A DNA stretch of 64,000 nt from JAWXCM01 sp034408745. GTDB lineage: Bacteria > Acidobacteriota > Terriglobia > Bryobacterales > Bryobacteraceae. Positions 8,902-18,042 of this stretch are shown in pieces. The notes beneath the pieces are model-generated. The model had not been told where the DNA came from. It ran no database searches and worked only from the letters and a program-made list of their open reading frames with translations. The stretch spans positions 8,671 to 72,670 of the forward strand of contig JAWXCM010000206.1 of the NCBI GenBank assembly GCA_034408745.1, in the 5' to 3' direction. How positions within the stretch are numbered: position 1 is the stretch's first letter; every line of letters begins with the position of its first letter. The translations under genes were made by a program, and so were the position numbers.

Positions 8902-11406
8902 CTAGATTAGGCCCTTCGCCACAATCAGCTCGGAGGAAAACGCGCGATGGATGTATACATATGATTTCCCGTCCGGTGTGACCCTGACCAGACCGGGATC
9001 GACTCTGGCTCCGGGCGGGGGTTCCAGATTGTACACCGGCCTGAGGTCGTTCGTTGCCAGATCGAGGCGGGACAGGCGTGCTCCGATTTTGCCGCCTGTG
9101 GCCACCCATGCGACGCGCCCGTCGGGCGTGATGCCTGCGACTTCCTGGTTCGGCTCCAGGCGGATGACCCGGTGGCCGGCGCCACCGAGTGGGAACAGGA
9201 TCCATGCGCGTTCCGTCGTGCGCGCAAGGCACAGATTGGCCTGCTCTGCCACGAAGGCGCCGTACTGATCGAAGGGCATTTCCGGTCCGATTACCTGCAA
9301 CTCTTGCTTACGAGCCTTCCAGAGATAGAACCGGCGTGTCTTCCCCTGCTCCCGCCCATTCACGACATACGTTTCATCCGGCAGCCACGCTACGATGCCC
9401 GCTGTTTTCGCTGGGAACCGGTCAATGATGAATGGCCTTTCCTGCCCTGGGCCAGTCGGCGCCAACACCGATCGAACATCGCCGGCGGTCCTGAACAACT
9501 GCACCCATTGGCCATCGGGTGAGATCGACACGGGGCCGCCGTCTCCCAGCCTGACGGCAGGAGAACCGTCGAGGCGGCGCATGAAGGTAACTTGCTTCCC
9601 TTCATTGGTAAGAAAAGCACAAAAGGAACCGTCCTGCGACAAGAGCACGCTCAGGATTGTGTCCGTCCAGGGGAGGTCCAGGTCGCTTCCACCTGCCACT
9701 CGTCCCCGGATGCCATGCCTTACATCGGTCTGACGCAGCAGCACCCTGCCATCTGCCGATATGCTTTGTGGCTCACTCAGGCCGGGGAGGGTTGTAACGA
9801 CGCGCATCTTTCCGTTGAGGTTGACCGCATAGATCTTGCCAGGTTCTCCCACCAAAGGAGACACGAACCAAAGCTCGCGGCCATCCGGCGTCCAGCAGGC
9901 GCTCGAGGCATGGTGTCCCTGCGTGGTGAAGGAGGCGAGGACTGTCTCCTTGCCTCGCTTGTCAAGAACCGCTACTTTGAAGCCCGATCCGCGAAACACG
10001 GCGCCTCCCGATCCCGTATAGGACACGTGTTCCCCAGACGGTGACACACACACCGAATAAATGGCTGCGACGCCAGTTCGTTCCACCAGGGGGGTTCCGA
10101 TCGGATACTGAATGCTGGACTTGTCTCCGGTGGTATGCAGAACCGCCAGGGATTCTCCGTCAGGGGACCAGTCCGCATACACAACGCCAGCCAGCAGTTG
10201 CCGGGGCGCGCCTCCGGACAGCGGCATACGAGCGAGCGTGCGACCCCGTCCCAGAATGACCGCCAATTCGTTCTTTGTTGAAACAGCGGCAAGGTCAAAG
10301 ATATCGTCGGTGGATATCTCATGACCGATTTTCTCGTGCGGCTCCAGATATTGAAGCCTGCGGGGTTCCGGGCCTAAACCCGTGCTAAAGACGACGCCAC
10401 CGTTGGTGGTGAAGCGGGCATTGCCGATCCCGCCTTCGCGGAACGACAACCTCTGAAAGGCAGCATACCGCAAGCCCGTTTGCCTGTTCCCCAGCCAGTA
10501 ACCGCCCGCTCCGACGGCCGCCACACCGGCGAGCGTGGCACCTCGCATGAGCCATGTGCGACGCGGTATCGTGGTCACTTCGCGAATCGGCGCGAGGCCT
10601 GTCGTGGTTCCGCTGACCCGGAGCGCGAAGGCGAAATCCTGGGCTGACTGGAAGCGGCGCTGCGGCTGCTTTTCCAGAGCGTGCGCCACCACCTGGCGAA
10701 GCGAGGGCGGCGTTTGCTCCGGCAGTTCGGGCGCGTCCTCTTTCAGGATCGCGGTCATGGTCTCGACTGCCGTTGGCCGTAGAAATGGCTTCGTCCCGGA
10801 CAGCATTTCATGCAGGATAATGCCGAGGCTGAAAATATCGGAGCGGTGATCCGCGACGTCGGCACGGACCTGCTCAGGACTCATGTAAGCCACTGTGCCG
10901 AGCACGGTCCCGGGGTCAGTCATGCTGACGGTGCGGGTCCGGTCATCCTCCGCGGTGGCTGGCGTCACACGTCTTGCGATGCCGAAGTCGAGGATCTTCG
11001 GGGTGCCGCTCTGCGTGACGAGGATATTGTCAGGCTTGAGGTCTCGATGCACGAACCCGGTCGCGTGAGCTGCCGCGAGGCCGTCGGCCACCTGAGCGAT
11101 GAGCTCGACAGCCCGCCGGGTACTGTCCGTCGGGCTGAGAGGCGCGCCGTCGACGTACTCCATGACAATGTAATTTTCGCCGACATCGTAGATCTGGGCG
11201 ATGTTGGCGTGGTTCAGCGCAGCGATGGCGCGGGCCTCGCGTTCGAAGCGCTCTGTGAACTGGGCGTGGGAGAACTTGATGGCGACGATGCGGTCGAGCC
11301 GCGTGTCGCGAGCTTTCCACACCTCCCCCATGCCGCCCGCGCCAATTGGCGCGAGCAGTTCGTAAGGTCCGACGCGGCGGCCCGACTGCATTAATTCCGG
11401 GGCCAT
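8902..11406 (-). CDS. Receptor-like Ser/Thr protein kinase, divergent ectodomain
   Basis: About 834 aa from the ATG at 11404-11406 (MAPELMQSGRRVGPYELL), preceded by GGGAGAGG. Kinase core complete: GAGGMGEVW, VAIKF, HRDLKPDN, DFGIAR (Ile for Leu and Arg for Lys compared with the siblings), MSPEQVRADVADHRSD. The part after the DFG is more diverged and resembles the PknB-like group (TAVETMTAILKEDAPELP). Juxtamembrane RRTWLMRGATLAGVAAVGAGGYWL is a membrane anchor. The ectodomain lacks the YxxxPFA opening and most canonical SPDG blades of the other five, although some propeller-like repeats remain (YADWSPDGESLAV, VSISPDGQWVQL). It also lacks the WERLWPR tail, ending ELIVAKGLI. It probably senses something different, or came from another lineage. 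Confidence 0.92.
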   Translation of the reverse strand: MAPELMQSGRRVGPYELLAPIGAGGMGEVWKARDTRLDRIVAIKFSHAQFTERFEREARAIAALNHANIAQIYDVGENYIVMEYVDGAPLSPTDSTRRAVELIAQVADGLAAAHATGFVHRDLKPDNILVTQSGTPKILDFGIARRVTPATAEDDRTRTVSMTDPGTVLGTVAYMSPEQVRADVADHRSDIFSLGIILHEMLSGTKPFLRPTAVETMTAILKEDAPELPEQTPPSLRQVVAHALEKQPQRRFQSAQDFAFALRVSGTTTGLAPIREVTTIPRRTWLMRGATLAGVAAVGAGGYWLGNRQTGLRYAAFQRLSFREGGIGNARFTTNGGVVFSTGLGPEPRRLQYLEPHEKIGHEISTDDIFDLAAVSTKNELAVILGRGRTLARMPLSGGAPRQLLAGVVYADWSPDGESLAVLHTTGDKSSIQYPIGTPLVERTGVAAIYSVCVSPSGEHVSYTGSGGAVFRGSGFKVAVLDKRGKETVLASFTTQGHHASSACWTPDGRELWFVSPLVGEPGKIYAVNLNGKMRVVTTLPGLSEPQSISADGRVLLRQTDVRHGIRGRVAGGSDLDLPWTDTILSVLLSQDGSFCAFLTNEGKQVTFMRRLDGSPAVRLGDGGPVSISPDGQWVQLFRTAGDVRSVLAPTGPGQERPFIIDRFPAKTAGIVAWLPDETYVVNGREQGKTRRFYLWKARKQELQVIGPEMPFDQYGAFVAEQANLCLARTTERAWILFPLGGAGHRVIRLEPNQEVAGITPDGRVAWVATGGKIGARLSRLDLATNDLRPVYNLEPPPGARVDPGLVRVTPDGKSYVYIHRAFSSELIVAKGLI

Positions 11407-14003
11407 AACCTCTCCCAAAGAGTGCGCGGTTGCCGGAAGCCGTTGAGGATCCAGATGTCGCCGTCTTGCACCAGGACGGATGCTGCCACGGACTTTCCGT
11501 CGGGCGAAAGCGACAGTCGGGCAGTACCAATTGGGCTGGAGGAGGCATAATCGCGGTCGAACGTGGACAACACTCGATGTGCGCCGGTCTCGACATTCAC
11601 TTCCGCGAGTTGCGTTCTCTCCTGCGGGGCCATGGTGAGGTACAGGATTCGCTTGCCATCCCGCGACCAGGCAATGGGGCCAACCCTGTCGCCCAGTTTG
11701 CGAGGTGTGCCCCCGTGTGCGGGAATCAGTTCCAGACTGTTCGGGCCGTTACAGGCAATCCAGTCAGACACCGGGGACCATGCGGGAGTGGCACACGCGG
11801 TTGTGTGGACTGGCTGCGGATGGTCCCCGCTGCCGATGCGCAGCTTCGCCAGTATCGTGCTCTGCCCCAGCCGGGTATGGTTGAAGGCGATCCACTGAGC
11901 GTCGGGCGAGAACGTAGCCGCGTAGCCGCCGTCGGGATTGCCACGCGCAATTCGGGCCAGCGCTCCGCCGCCTGCGGGAACAGCCCAGATCGACAGCCCG
12001 GGCTCGCAGCCACTACATGTGAACAGGATACGGGTCCCATCCGGTGAATAAACTATCGAACCGAGCATCGGCCGCGATATGTCGTCCGGGAAGTCCTTCG
12101 GCGTCACAAGAACCTTTTCGCTGGAACCCTTGCCGTCCCGAACAATGAGTTCGTCGAGGGTGGCGAACACGAACTGATCTGCGCGCGGCGACCAGGCCAC
12201 GGAATGCTGGTCCAGCTTTTCCGATGTCAGGAGCCGGGCAGGCGAGCCGTCCAGCGGCAGTTCTGCCAGGCCGAAGCCGTGCGTTTGCGTTGTGTACGCA
12301 AGTCTTGCGCCGTCCCGCGTGACAGTAAGGCCACTCTGCAAGGTTGCAGCGGGCAACAGTGAGGCTTGCGTACCATCGCGCAGGTCGAAGAGACGCAGTC
12401 CCTGATCGCCGCCCGATTTCGAAAGCCCGGTTGCCACTCCGTAGCGGTCTCCGGGCAATGGCCACACCGTCGCATTGAGGCCTTGTGCGTCCAATCGGTA
12501 TTCCCGGGCTTGCCCGTCGAGGGAGATCCACCAGAGCTGGCGATTTCCACCTTCGTCCGGCATGTGCACCATGACGTGTTTCCCGTCCGGCGCCCAGGTG
12601 ATGGCGGGCGGTGTCAGGCAGCAAGGCAGGGCTGGCCCGAACGGCTTCGGCTCGGCTCCCGGGGGCGAGGAGAGGCCCACCCGGCGAGTCCGTTTTCCAT
12701 CGACTTCCTCGGTTACAAGCACAGCCAGCGTATCGGCCACGGGGGACATGGCGGGAGTACCCGCGGCCACTGCCAGCCGCCGCGGCTCGCCGCCTGCGCG
12801 AGACACCGACGCGATAAAGCCGGGCGTGTGGGAACGGTCCTGATAGTAGATGCGCTCCCCGTCCGCGGACCAGCTCAGGTACAGGAAGTTCGAGCCGCGA
12901 GCCAGTGTCACCGGTGCGCCGCCACCTACACCCTTGACCACAATCTTCATGCTGTTGCCGTCCGAGATGGTGTACGCGATGGAGCGGCCATCGGGTGACC
13001 AGGCGGGTTGCGATTCATTCTCCGTCGTTACAGCGAACGGGGTGAAGCGATAGTTGGAGGCGTCGAGGCCTGGGGGCGGCGCCAGCATGGTGCCGATCAG
13101 AATGCAGAGTGCGGAAAGCGCTGCTGCCGCTGCTCCGACTTTCCACCACGGCCGTTTCCGGGCTGCTGTTTGAGGCGCCGCGACTGCGGTTCCAGACGCG
13201 CTGCTGAAGCGCTCGCGGGCACTGCGCAGTTCCAGATACAGGCCGCGGGTTGTGTCGTACCGATTCTCGGGATCTTTCGCAAGGCAGCGCTCGATGATCC
13301 AGCGCAGCGGCGCGGGGACCTCCAGTGGCAACGGCTCGGCGTCTTCGCGGATGATGGCGGTGAGCACTTCCGCCGTCGAGGCACGCTCGAACGCCCGGTG
13401 GCCGGTTGCGAGCTCGTACATGACGAGCCCGAACGAGAACTGGTCGCTGCGCGCGTCGAGCTGCAGGCCCCGAGCCTGTTCCGGGCTCATGTAAGCCACT
13501 GTGCCGACGATTGCTCCAGGCTGCGTGGAGGTTACCGTAGCATCGCCTCCAGCGGCCGCGAAGGTCTGTTTGGCGAGTCCGAAGTCCAGGATCTTGACCC
13601 GGCCTGACTTCGTGATCAGGATGTTGTCTGGCTTGAGATCGCGATGGATGATGCCTGCGGCGTGTGCGGCGGCGAGGCCGTCGGCGATCTGGATGGCGAT
13701 GTCGAGCAGCTTGCGCACATCATCGACGCGCCGTATCGCAGCGCCTTCGACGTACTCCATGACGATGTAGGTCTCGCCGACATCGTAGATCTGGGCTATG
13801 TTGGGGTGGTTCAGTGCGGCGATGGCGCGGGCCTCGCGTTCGAAGCGTTCGGTGAACTGGGCCTGGGAGAACTTGATGGCTACGGTGCGGTTCAGGCGGC
13901 TGTCGAGGGCTTTCCACACTTCGCCCATACCGCCGGCGCCGACCGGTGTCTGGAGAAGATAAGGGCCAACGTACGTGCCCTCACGAGCGTCAACGCCTGC
14001 CAT
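11391..14003 (-). CDS. Receptor-like Ser/Thr protein kinase, first of the operon
   Basis: About 870 aa from the ATG at 14001-14003. Kinase about residues 12-275: GAGGMG (22-27), K44, HRD at 120-122, DFGLAK, MSPEQARGL. Membrane segment near residue 290 (GAAAAALSALCILIGTML). The ectodomain begins YRFTPFAVTT and shows PD40 blades (PAWSPDGRSIAYT, LSWSADGERIYYQ, ITWAPDGKHVMV, IVYSPDGTRILFT, IAWSRDGKRILYL). C-terminus TLWERLWPRN; its TAA lies inside the next gene. It is the promoter-proximal member, with a candidate -10 box at 14078-14083. No clear Shine-Dalgarno precedes it, in contrast to the downstream members. Its role is inferred as envelope sensing and phosphorylation of cytoplasmic proteins. 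Confidence 0.93.
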   Translation of the reverse strand: MAGVDAREGTYVGPYLLQTPVGAGGMGEVWKALDSRLNRTVAIKFSQAQFTERFEREARAIAALNHPNIAQIYDVGETYIVMEYVEGAAIRRVDDVRKLLDIAIQIADGLAAAHAAGIIHRDLKPDNILITKSGRVKILDFGLAKQTFAAAGGDATVTSTQPGAIVGTVAYMSPEQARGLQLDARSDQFSFGLVMYELATGHRAFERASTAEVLTAIIREDAEPLPLEVPAPLRWIIERCLAKDPENRYDTTRGLYLELRSARERFSSASGTAVAAPQTAARKRPWWKVGAAAAALSALCILIGTMLAPPPGLDASNYRFTPFAVTTENESQPAWSPDGRSIAYTISDGNSMKIVVKGVGGGAPVTLARGSNFLYLSWSADGERIYYQDRSHTPGFIASVSRAGGEPRRLAVAAGTPAMSPVADTLAVLVTEEVDGKRTRRVGLSSPPGAEPKPFGPALPCCLTPPAITWAPDGKHVMVHMPDEGGNRQLWWISLDGQAREYRLDAQGLNATVWPLPGDRYGVATGLSKSGGDQGLRLFDLRDGTQASLLPAATLQSGLTVTRDGARLAYTTQTHGFGLAELPLDGSPARLLTSEKLDQHSVAWSPRADQFVFATLDELIVRDGKGSSEKVLVTPKDFPDDISRPMLGSIVYSPDGTRILFTCSGCEPGLSIWAVPAGGGALARIARGNPDGGYAATFSPDAQWIAFNHTRLGQSTILAKLRIGSGDHPQPVHTTACATPAWSPVSDWIACNGPNSLELIPAHGGTPRKLGDRVGPIAWSRDGKRILYLTMAPQERTQLAEVNVETGAHRVLSTFDRDYASSSPIGTARLSLSPDGKSVAASVLVQDGDIWILNGFRQPRTLWERLWPRN
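11409..11416 (-). promoter_or_regulatory. Ribosome binding site inside upstream kinase gene
   Basis: GGGAGAGG on the minus strand, just in front of the ATG at 11406 and within the WERLWP codons of the first kinase. Same arrangement as at the two later junctions. Confidence 0.65.
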
Positions 14004-14077
14004 GGTTTGTTTAGCGAACTCAACAACACTTTAGGGCTGCGCAGGGCGACCGGAATGGGATGCTGCGCAAGCGTTTA

Positions 14078-14083
14078 ATTATA
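14078..14083 (-). promoter_or_regulatory. Candidate -10 box of the kinase operon
   Basis: A perfect TATAAT on the minus strand, about 75 bases upstream of the first kinase ATG, in an AT-rich patch of otherwise GC-rich DNA. No good -35 is seen at 16-18 bases, so the promoter call is tentative. Confidence 0.35.
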
Positions 14084-14161
14084 GCGAATGCGTTAGTGAA
14101 TATCGCCGAGACTGGCTCTGAGGAAGCGCGCCGATACCCAGTTCTGAGCATTACGTGAAAA

Positions 14162-14194
14162 GGGGGGACAGCACCTCCGGGGTGCTGTCCCCCC
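14162..14194 (-). terminator. Rho-independent terminator of the CHRD protein gene
   Basis: Perfect 14-bp stem (14162-14175 with 14181-14194) and a 5-base loop. On the minus strand it is followed by TTTTCACG, placing a short U-tract right after the stem, 10 bases past the stop of the gene at 14204. It also insulates that gene from the kinase operon. Confidence 0.85.
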
Positions 14195-14203
14195 GCATGT
14201 GCC

Positions 14204-16246
14204 CTACCGGATCCGTACGTTCACAACGTTGGAGCTCGCTCCACCGATGCTGATCATAGCCGGCTGATCTCCGGAACGTGCGTCGGCAGGAATCCGGACC
14301 AGAACCTGATACAGTCCGACGTATCCCGGCGACGGCAGGGAATCGAGCACCTCAACAGCGCGTGCTCCGATGGTGGCGGTAACTCGGGCCGTGGACGTGC
14401 CGTTCCTGTATGCCGGGATTGCGCCGGTCAGGAGCGCTTCTCCGCTCGCCGTCTGGCCCAGGCCTGTCGCGAAAAACCACACCAGCTCGTTGGGCTGCGC
14501 CGGATGCTGTGGGCTGACAAGGGAGTAGTCAAGGTGGATGGCGGTTCCACCCTCCGATCCGAAATACAACGCCGGAGCAACGGCAGCCACCGTCGCATTC
14601 ACCGGGTTGCTGGCACCCGCACTCGTAACTACCCTGACGGGCCGCTGACCCGGCGGAACTTCGAAAGGCACCTGGATCACTGCGAATGTCGGTGAGACCA
14701 TAAGCATCGGAGCCCGGATGCCACCGACCGATACGCCGACACCGGCAAGCGTCCACGGAACGTAGCTGCCCTCCATCGAGCGCAGGTCTTGCGTCAGCCG
14801 GGCGAAGTTGATTCCGTAAACTGTCGCGAGACCGCCCGCAGCTACCGTGGTCAACCCAGGGTCGCTCACCGCCGAGATCACAGCGGAAATCTGAGGCGCA
14901 CCCATGTTCGGGATCGCCAGCGGTGAACTGAATGCCGCCGACGCGCCAGCAGCTGGTGTCAGGGTGAGGGTGTAGAGATCGGGGTTTGAAAGAATAAAGT
15001 CAAGATCCCCGGTACCCAGTACGCTGCTTACCGTCACGAATCGGGAGATAACGCCACCGCCACTCCGCAAGGTGACCGGGTTCGTCTGGCTGATTCGACT
15101 GTCGATGGACGGACGCGTTCGTCCAGGCGCACCGGTTTGGAGCGCGAGGCCGGTGAACACGGTGGGAGCGGAGACACGCGGCGCCACGCTGATTTCCGCA
15201 ACGCCAGCCTGTACCGTTCCATCGCCACCGCGTATCGTATAGACGGTCAGCGCGGCGGGGACTGGCGGAATGCCGGAGACAGTACCGGTGAGCATTGTTT
15301 CGATGACCGTCCTGTCGGTATTTCGCAGTGGCGCGCGCACAATACCGCCAGGCAACTCCGATGTGTGCAGATTGAGGTAATAGCCGGCCGGACGCGCAAA
15401 CAGACCTGCCAGAGCGTCTCGCGAGGCAGCGTTCGAGACATTCACCTCAACGCGGCTGCGAAAGTTGCCGATGCCCGGCGCCGGTACGCTGACCGGGTTT
15501 GAGGCGCTGATCGGCGTGCCTATCGTCACCGGTCCGGCAACACCCGCGTCACCGGTGTGAATGTGAAGACCGGTGAGAGTCGCCGGGCGGTTCAGGTTGT
15601 AGTCGACATCAAAGAACACTTCACCTGAACTCAGCGCGCCTGACGCATCGCGCGTCGCATAAGCGATGATCGTGCCGACAGCGAAAGCGTTCGGCTGATC
15701 CTGCTGCGCGGGTACTTCGTTTTCCGGCCGCATCTGACCCAGGAGCACGACCTTTTGCGCACGCTGAAGTTCTCCCTGCAGCGGAGATCCCGAGGACTGC
15801 ACGTCCAGGTAGTACCTGCCAGGATTTGCCAGAATTCCGCGAATCGCCTGGAGGCCGGTATCAGCCCCGGGTTCGCCCGCAACAAACGACGTCTGGTTCT
15901 CGACAGTCGACGTACCAGTTCCAGCAGGAACCGCATCGGTGCTGCTCAAACCGGTCTCGATAACCACGGCGCCGTTCGATCCGACCGCCCCTTCCCGAAT
16001 GCGCACGCTGGTGATGCCGGCCGCCTGCGCTGTCAGCAGGTTCAGCCTCACTTCAACCGTGGCAGACTCAACCTGCCCGGAATTGCCGCGTACGGTATGA
16101 ATAAGCAACGTTGCTGTGCTCGCAGGCGCGTTGCCGGCTGGCGTTTGACCGCCCGACGCCAGTACGCTGCGAAACGGCAAAGTTTCTATGTTTTGCGCCC
16201 AAATCGCCGACGCGCACAGTAGTCCCGCAATGATTCTGATCAACAT
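14204..16246 (-). CDS. Secreted CHRD-domain protein with Solibacter C-terminal domain
   Basis: About 680 aa from the ATG at 16244-16246, chosen because GGAGG stands 8 bases upstream and a signal peptide follows at once (MLIRIIAGLLCASAIWAQ). The frame is open 62 codons further upstream without similarity. Residues about 20-450 hold CHRD-like repeats of the kind seen in chordin-type domains (TGLHIHTGDAG, YYLNLHTSELPGG, YYLDVQSSGSPLQGEL). The last about 220 residues match the pattern I know as the Solibacter uncharacterised C-terminal domain, TIGR03437 (TVAAGGLATVYGINFA, VSPTFAVIQVPFEVP, ELVWFFATGLGQT, GLYQVLVRIP). The function is unknown; it is probably exported and exposed at the surface. The C-terminal family is nearly restricted to Bryobacterales, making it the best taxonomic marker here. 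Confidence 0.88.
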   Translation of the reverse strand: MLIRIIAGLLCASAIWAQNIETLPFRSVLASGGQTPAGNAPASTATLLIHTVRGNSGQVESATVEVRLNLLTAQAAGITSVRIREGAVGSNGAVVIETGLSSTDAVPAGTGTSTVENQTSFVAGEPGADTGLQAIRGILANPGRYYLDVQSSGSPLQGELQRAQKVVLLGQMRPENEVPAQQDQPNAFAVGTIIAYATRDASGALSSGEVFFDVDYNLNRPATLTGLHIHTGDAGVAGPVTIGTPISASNPVSVPAPGIGNFRSRVEVNVSNAASRDALAGLFARPAGYYLNLHTSELPGGIVRAPLRNTDRTVIETMLTGTVSGIPPVPAALTVYTIRGGDGTVQAGVAEISVAPRVSAPTVFTGLALQTGAPGRTRPSIDSRISQTNPVTLRSGGGVISRFVTVSSVLGTGDLDFILSNPDLYTLTLTPAAGASAAFSSPLAIPNMGAPQISAVISAVSDPGLTTVAAGGLATVYGINFARLTQDLRSMEGSYVPWTLAGVGVSVGGIRAPMLMVSPTFAVIQVPFEVPPGQRPVRVVTSAGASNPVNATVAAVAPALYFGSEGGTAIHLDYSLVSPQHPAQPNELVWFFATGLGQTASGEALLTGAIPAYRNGTSTARVTATIGARAVEVLDSLPSPGYVGLYQVLVRIPADARSGDQPAMISIGGASSNVVNVRIR

Positions 16247-16593
16247 CAAAATTCCTCCAATGGCTCGACGGCCGACGGCAAGACGGGGGATGGGTACATC
16301 GGGTTGCATGTACACCCTCGTGGTCTGGTCTGTGACTATCCAGAGAGACCGAGCTTCGTGGCGGGTCTTCACTTCGTGATCGGGCGTACAGCCCAGCCGG
16401 TAATTGTCGAAAAAGCAGCAGCCCCATACCACGGCGCGACAGATAGTTCGTCCAGTTATCCAGCATCGACTAGTTGTGCAGCCGTGTCAACAGAAAGTAA
16501 GATGGTCCGAGGACAAAGCGAACGCAACCTCCGTTGAAGCCCATCCCCGAGCATGCCGCGCGCCTGGATAATCATCATGCCCGCTGACCCAAA
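16247..16593. other. Intergenic region between divergent genes
   Basis: 347 bases between the leftward CHRD gene and the rightward CusB-like gene. No convincing gene on either strand. It must carry promoters for both directions; the only candidate I can point to is at 16474-16503 for the rightward side. No obvious CueR- or CopY-type palindrome was seen. Confidence 0.6.
16474..16503 (+). promoter_or_regulatory. Weak sigma70-like promoter candidate for the copper operon
   Basis: TTGTGC at 16474-16479 and TAAGAT at 16498-16503 with an 18-base spacer, about 85 bases before the adaptor start. Matches to consensus are partial, so this is only a candidate. Confidence 0.25.
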
Positions 16594-18042
16594 GTGCTAA
16601 TGAGTCACGGCACACGGAGAAACTGGATCGCTGGCTTTATCCTGCTGCTCTGTGTCGCCCTTGGCTTCGGCTGGGGAGTAATCTACAGCCGTTCCGCCAG
16701 CCCGAAAGCGCAACGGCGCATTCTCTACTACCACGATCCGATGCACCCGGCCTACCGGTCCGATAAGCCTGGTATTGCTCCCGACTGCGGAATGGACCTG
16801 GAGCCCGTCTACGCCGACTCCGGTTCGGCGGCCGACTCCAGCGCCGCGACCGGGACTGCCGGCAACCGCGTTGGAGCCGACATCGTCCAGGCGGTCGGCA
16901 TCGTGACAGAAGAAGCGCGGCGTTCGGCGTTCGTACACACGATTCGGACGACTGGCCGGGTGGTTCAGGATGAAACGCGCGTCTATCGCGTAGTTTCAGG
17001 CAGCGAAGGCTGGGTTCGAAGTATCACGCCGAAGGCTACAGGAACCGTTGTAAGTAAAGGGGACCTGCTGGCGGTCTATTACGGTCGTGATTTTCAGGCG
17101 GCTCAGCAGTCCCTGATGTACGCGCTGAAGAACCTGGAAACAGCGAAGGCGGCAGCCGAAGGCAAGGTTCCGGCTGTGTCGCAAAATCAGGTGGATGCGG
17201 CGGTGGAGAACCTTCTCGCCCTGGGCGTGTCGGATATCCAGGTCGAGGCGCTTCGTAAAACAGGCCAGACGACCAGGAATATCGAACTACGGGCGCCCAT
17301 CAGCGGCTTCATTCTCGCCAATAACGTGTTCACCGGTATGCGATTTGAACGGGGAGCGGAACTCGTCCGGCTTGCCGACCTAACCGAAGTCTGGATCACT
17401 GCCGATCTCTTCCGCAATGAGTCTTCGTTCGTGCGGCCCGGCAAATCGGCAAAGCTGACTGTGCCCGGTCAGCCCACGTCGACCATTGCCAAAGTAACGG
17501 ATGCCTTGCCACTGTTCGATGGAGTTTCGCGAACGATGAAAGTCCGGCTGCAGGCCAACAACCCGGGCTACGTTTTGCGGCCCGGTATGTTTGTCGATGT
17601 CGAGTTTCCCGTTGAGACAGCACCGTCGCTGCATGTTCCAGTCGACGCCGTGGTCACGTCGGGCACACAGAAGAGTGTTTTCGTGGAGCGTGAAACCGGC
17701 GGATACGACCGGCGCAGCGTCGAGACTGGCTGGCAGTTCGGCGACAGAGTCGAGATTGTCTCCGGCATTGCTCCTGGCGACCGGATTGTGCGGTCCGGTG
17801 TCTTCCTGCTGGACTCGGAAGCAAGGATGAAGACGACGGTGCCGCAGCGGGCCCCTCCTGCCGAACCATCCCAAACGTCCCGGCTGTCCGAAGTCACGGA
17901 CCCTGTCTGCCACATGAAGACAACTTCGACAGAACATACGGTCCTGTATGGAGGGCGCGAAGTTCGACTCTGTTCGAAAGCCTGCAAAGCGCGCTTTGAG
18001 GCGGATCCGCAGAAGTACGTTTCCGGTTCTCGGCCGCTATGA
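16594..18042 (+). CDS. cusB: CusB-like RND periplasmic adaptor with HMBD and YHS metal domains
   Basis: 482 aa from a GTG (an ATG two codons later also fits). N-terminal membrane anchor (GFILLLCVALGFGWGVIY), then a heavy-metal-binding domain (YYHDPMHPAY ... APDCGMDLEPVY, about residues 45-72), then the HlyD-type adaptor body with barrel-sandwich and beta-barrel parts (VRSITPKATGTVVSKGDLLAVYYG; LRAPISGFI-type loop as ELRAPISGFILANNV). The C-terminus carries a YHS domain (about 435-478): DPVCHM ... GGREVRLCSKACKARFEADP. Adaptors of this class link an inner-membrane RND pump to an outer-membrane channel and hand over Cu(I)/Ag(I). It overlaps the pump gene by ATGA, so co-translation is expected. 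The combination of both metal domains in one adaptor is noteworthy. No outer-membrane factor gene is adjacent. Confidence 0.88.
   Translation: MLMSHGTRRNWIAGFILLLCVALGFGWGVIYSRSASPKAQRRILYYHDPMHPAYRSDKPGIAPDCGMDLEPVYADSGSAADSSAATGTAGNRVGADIVQAVGIVTEEARRSAFVHTIRTTGRVVQDETRVYRVVSGSEGWVRSITPKATGTVVSKGDLLAVYYGRDFQAAQQSLMYALKNLETAKAAAEGKVPAVSQNQVDAAVENLLALGVSDIQVEALRKTGQTTRNIELRAPISGFILANNVFTGMRFERGAELVRLADLTEVWITADLFRNESSFVRPGKSAKLTVPGQPTSTIAKVTDALPLFDGVSRTMKVRLQANNPGYVLRPGMFVDVEFPVETAPSLHVPVDAVVTSGTQKSVFVERETGGYDRRSVETGWQFGDRVEIVSGIAPGDRIVRSGVFLLDSEARMKTTVPQRAPPAEPSQTSRLSEVTDPVCHMKTTSTEHTVLYGGREVRLCSKACKARFEADPQKYVSGSRPL

Noticed and set aside
8900..9232. N-terminal extension of the kinase ending at 6251
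   Set aside because: The extra 111 residues lie inside the preceding kinase gene, are Arg/Pro-rich and match nothing; the ATG at 8899 lies at the conserved kinase start.
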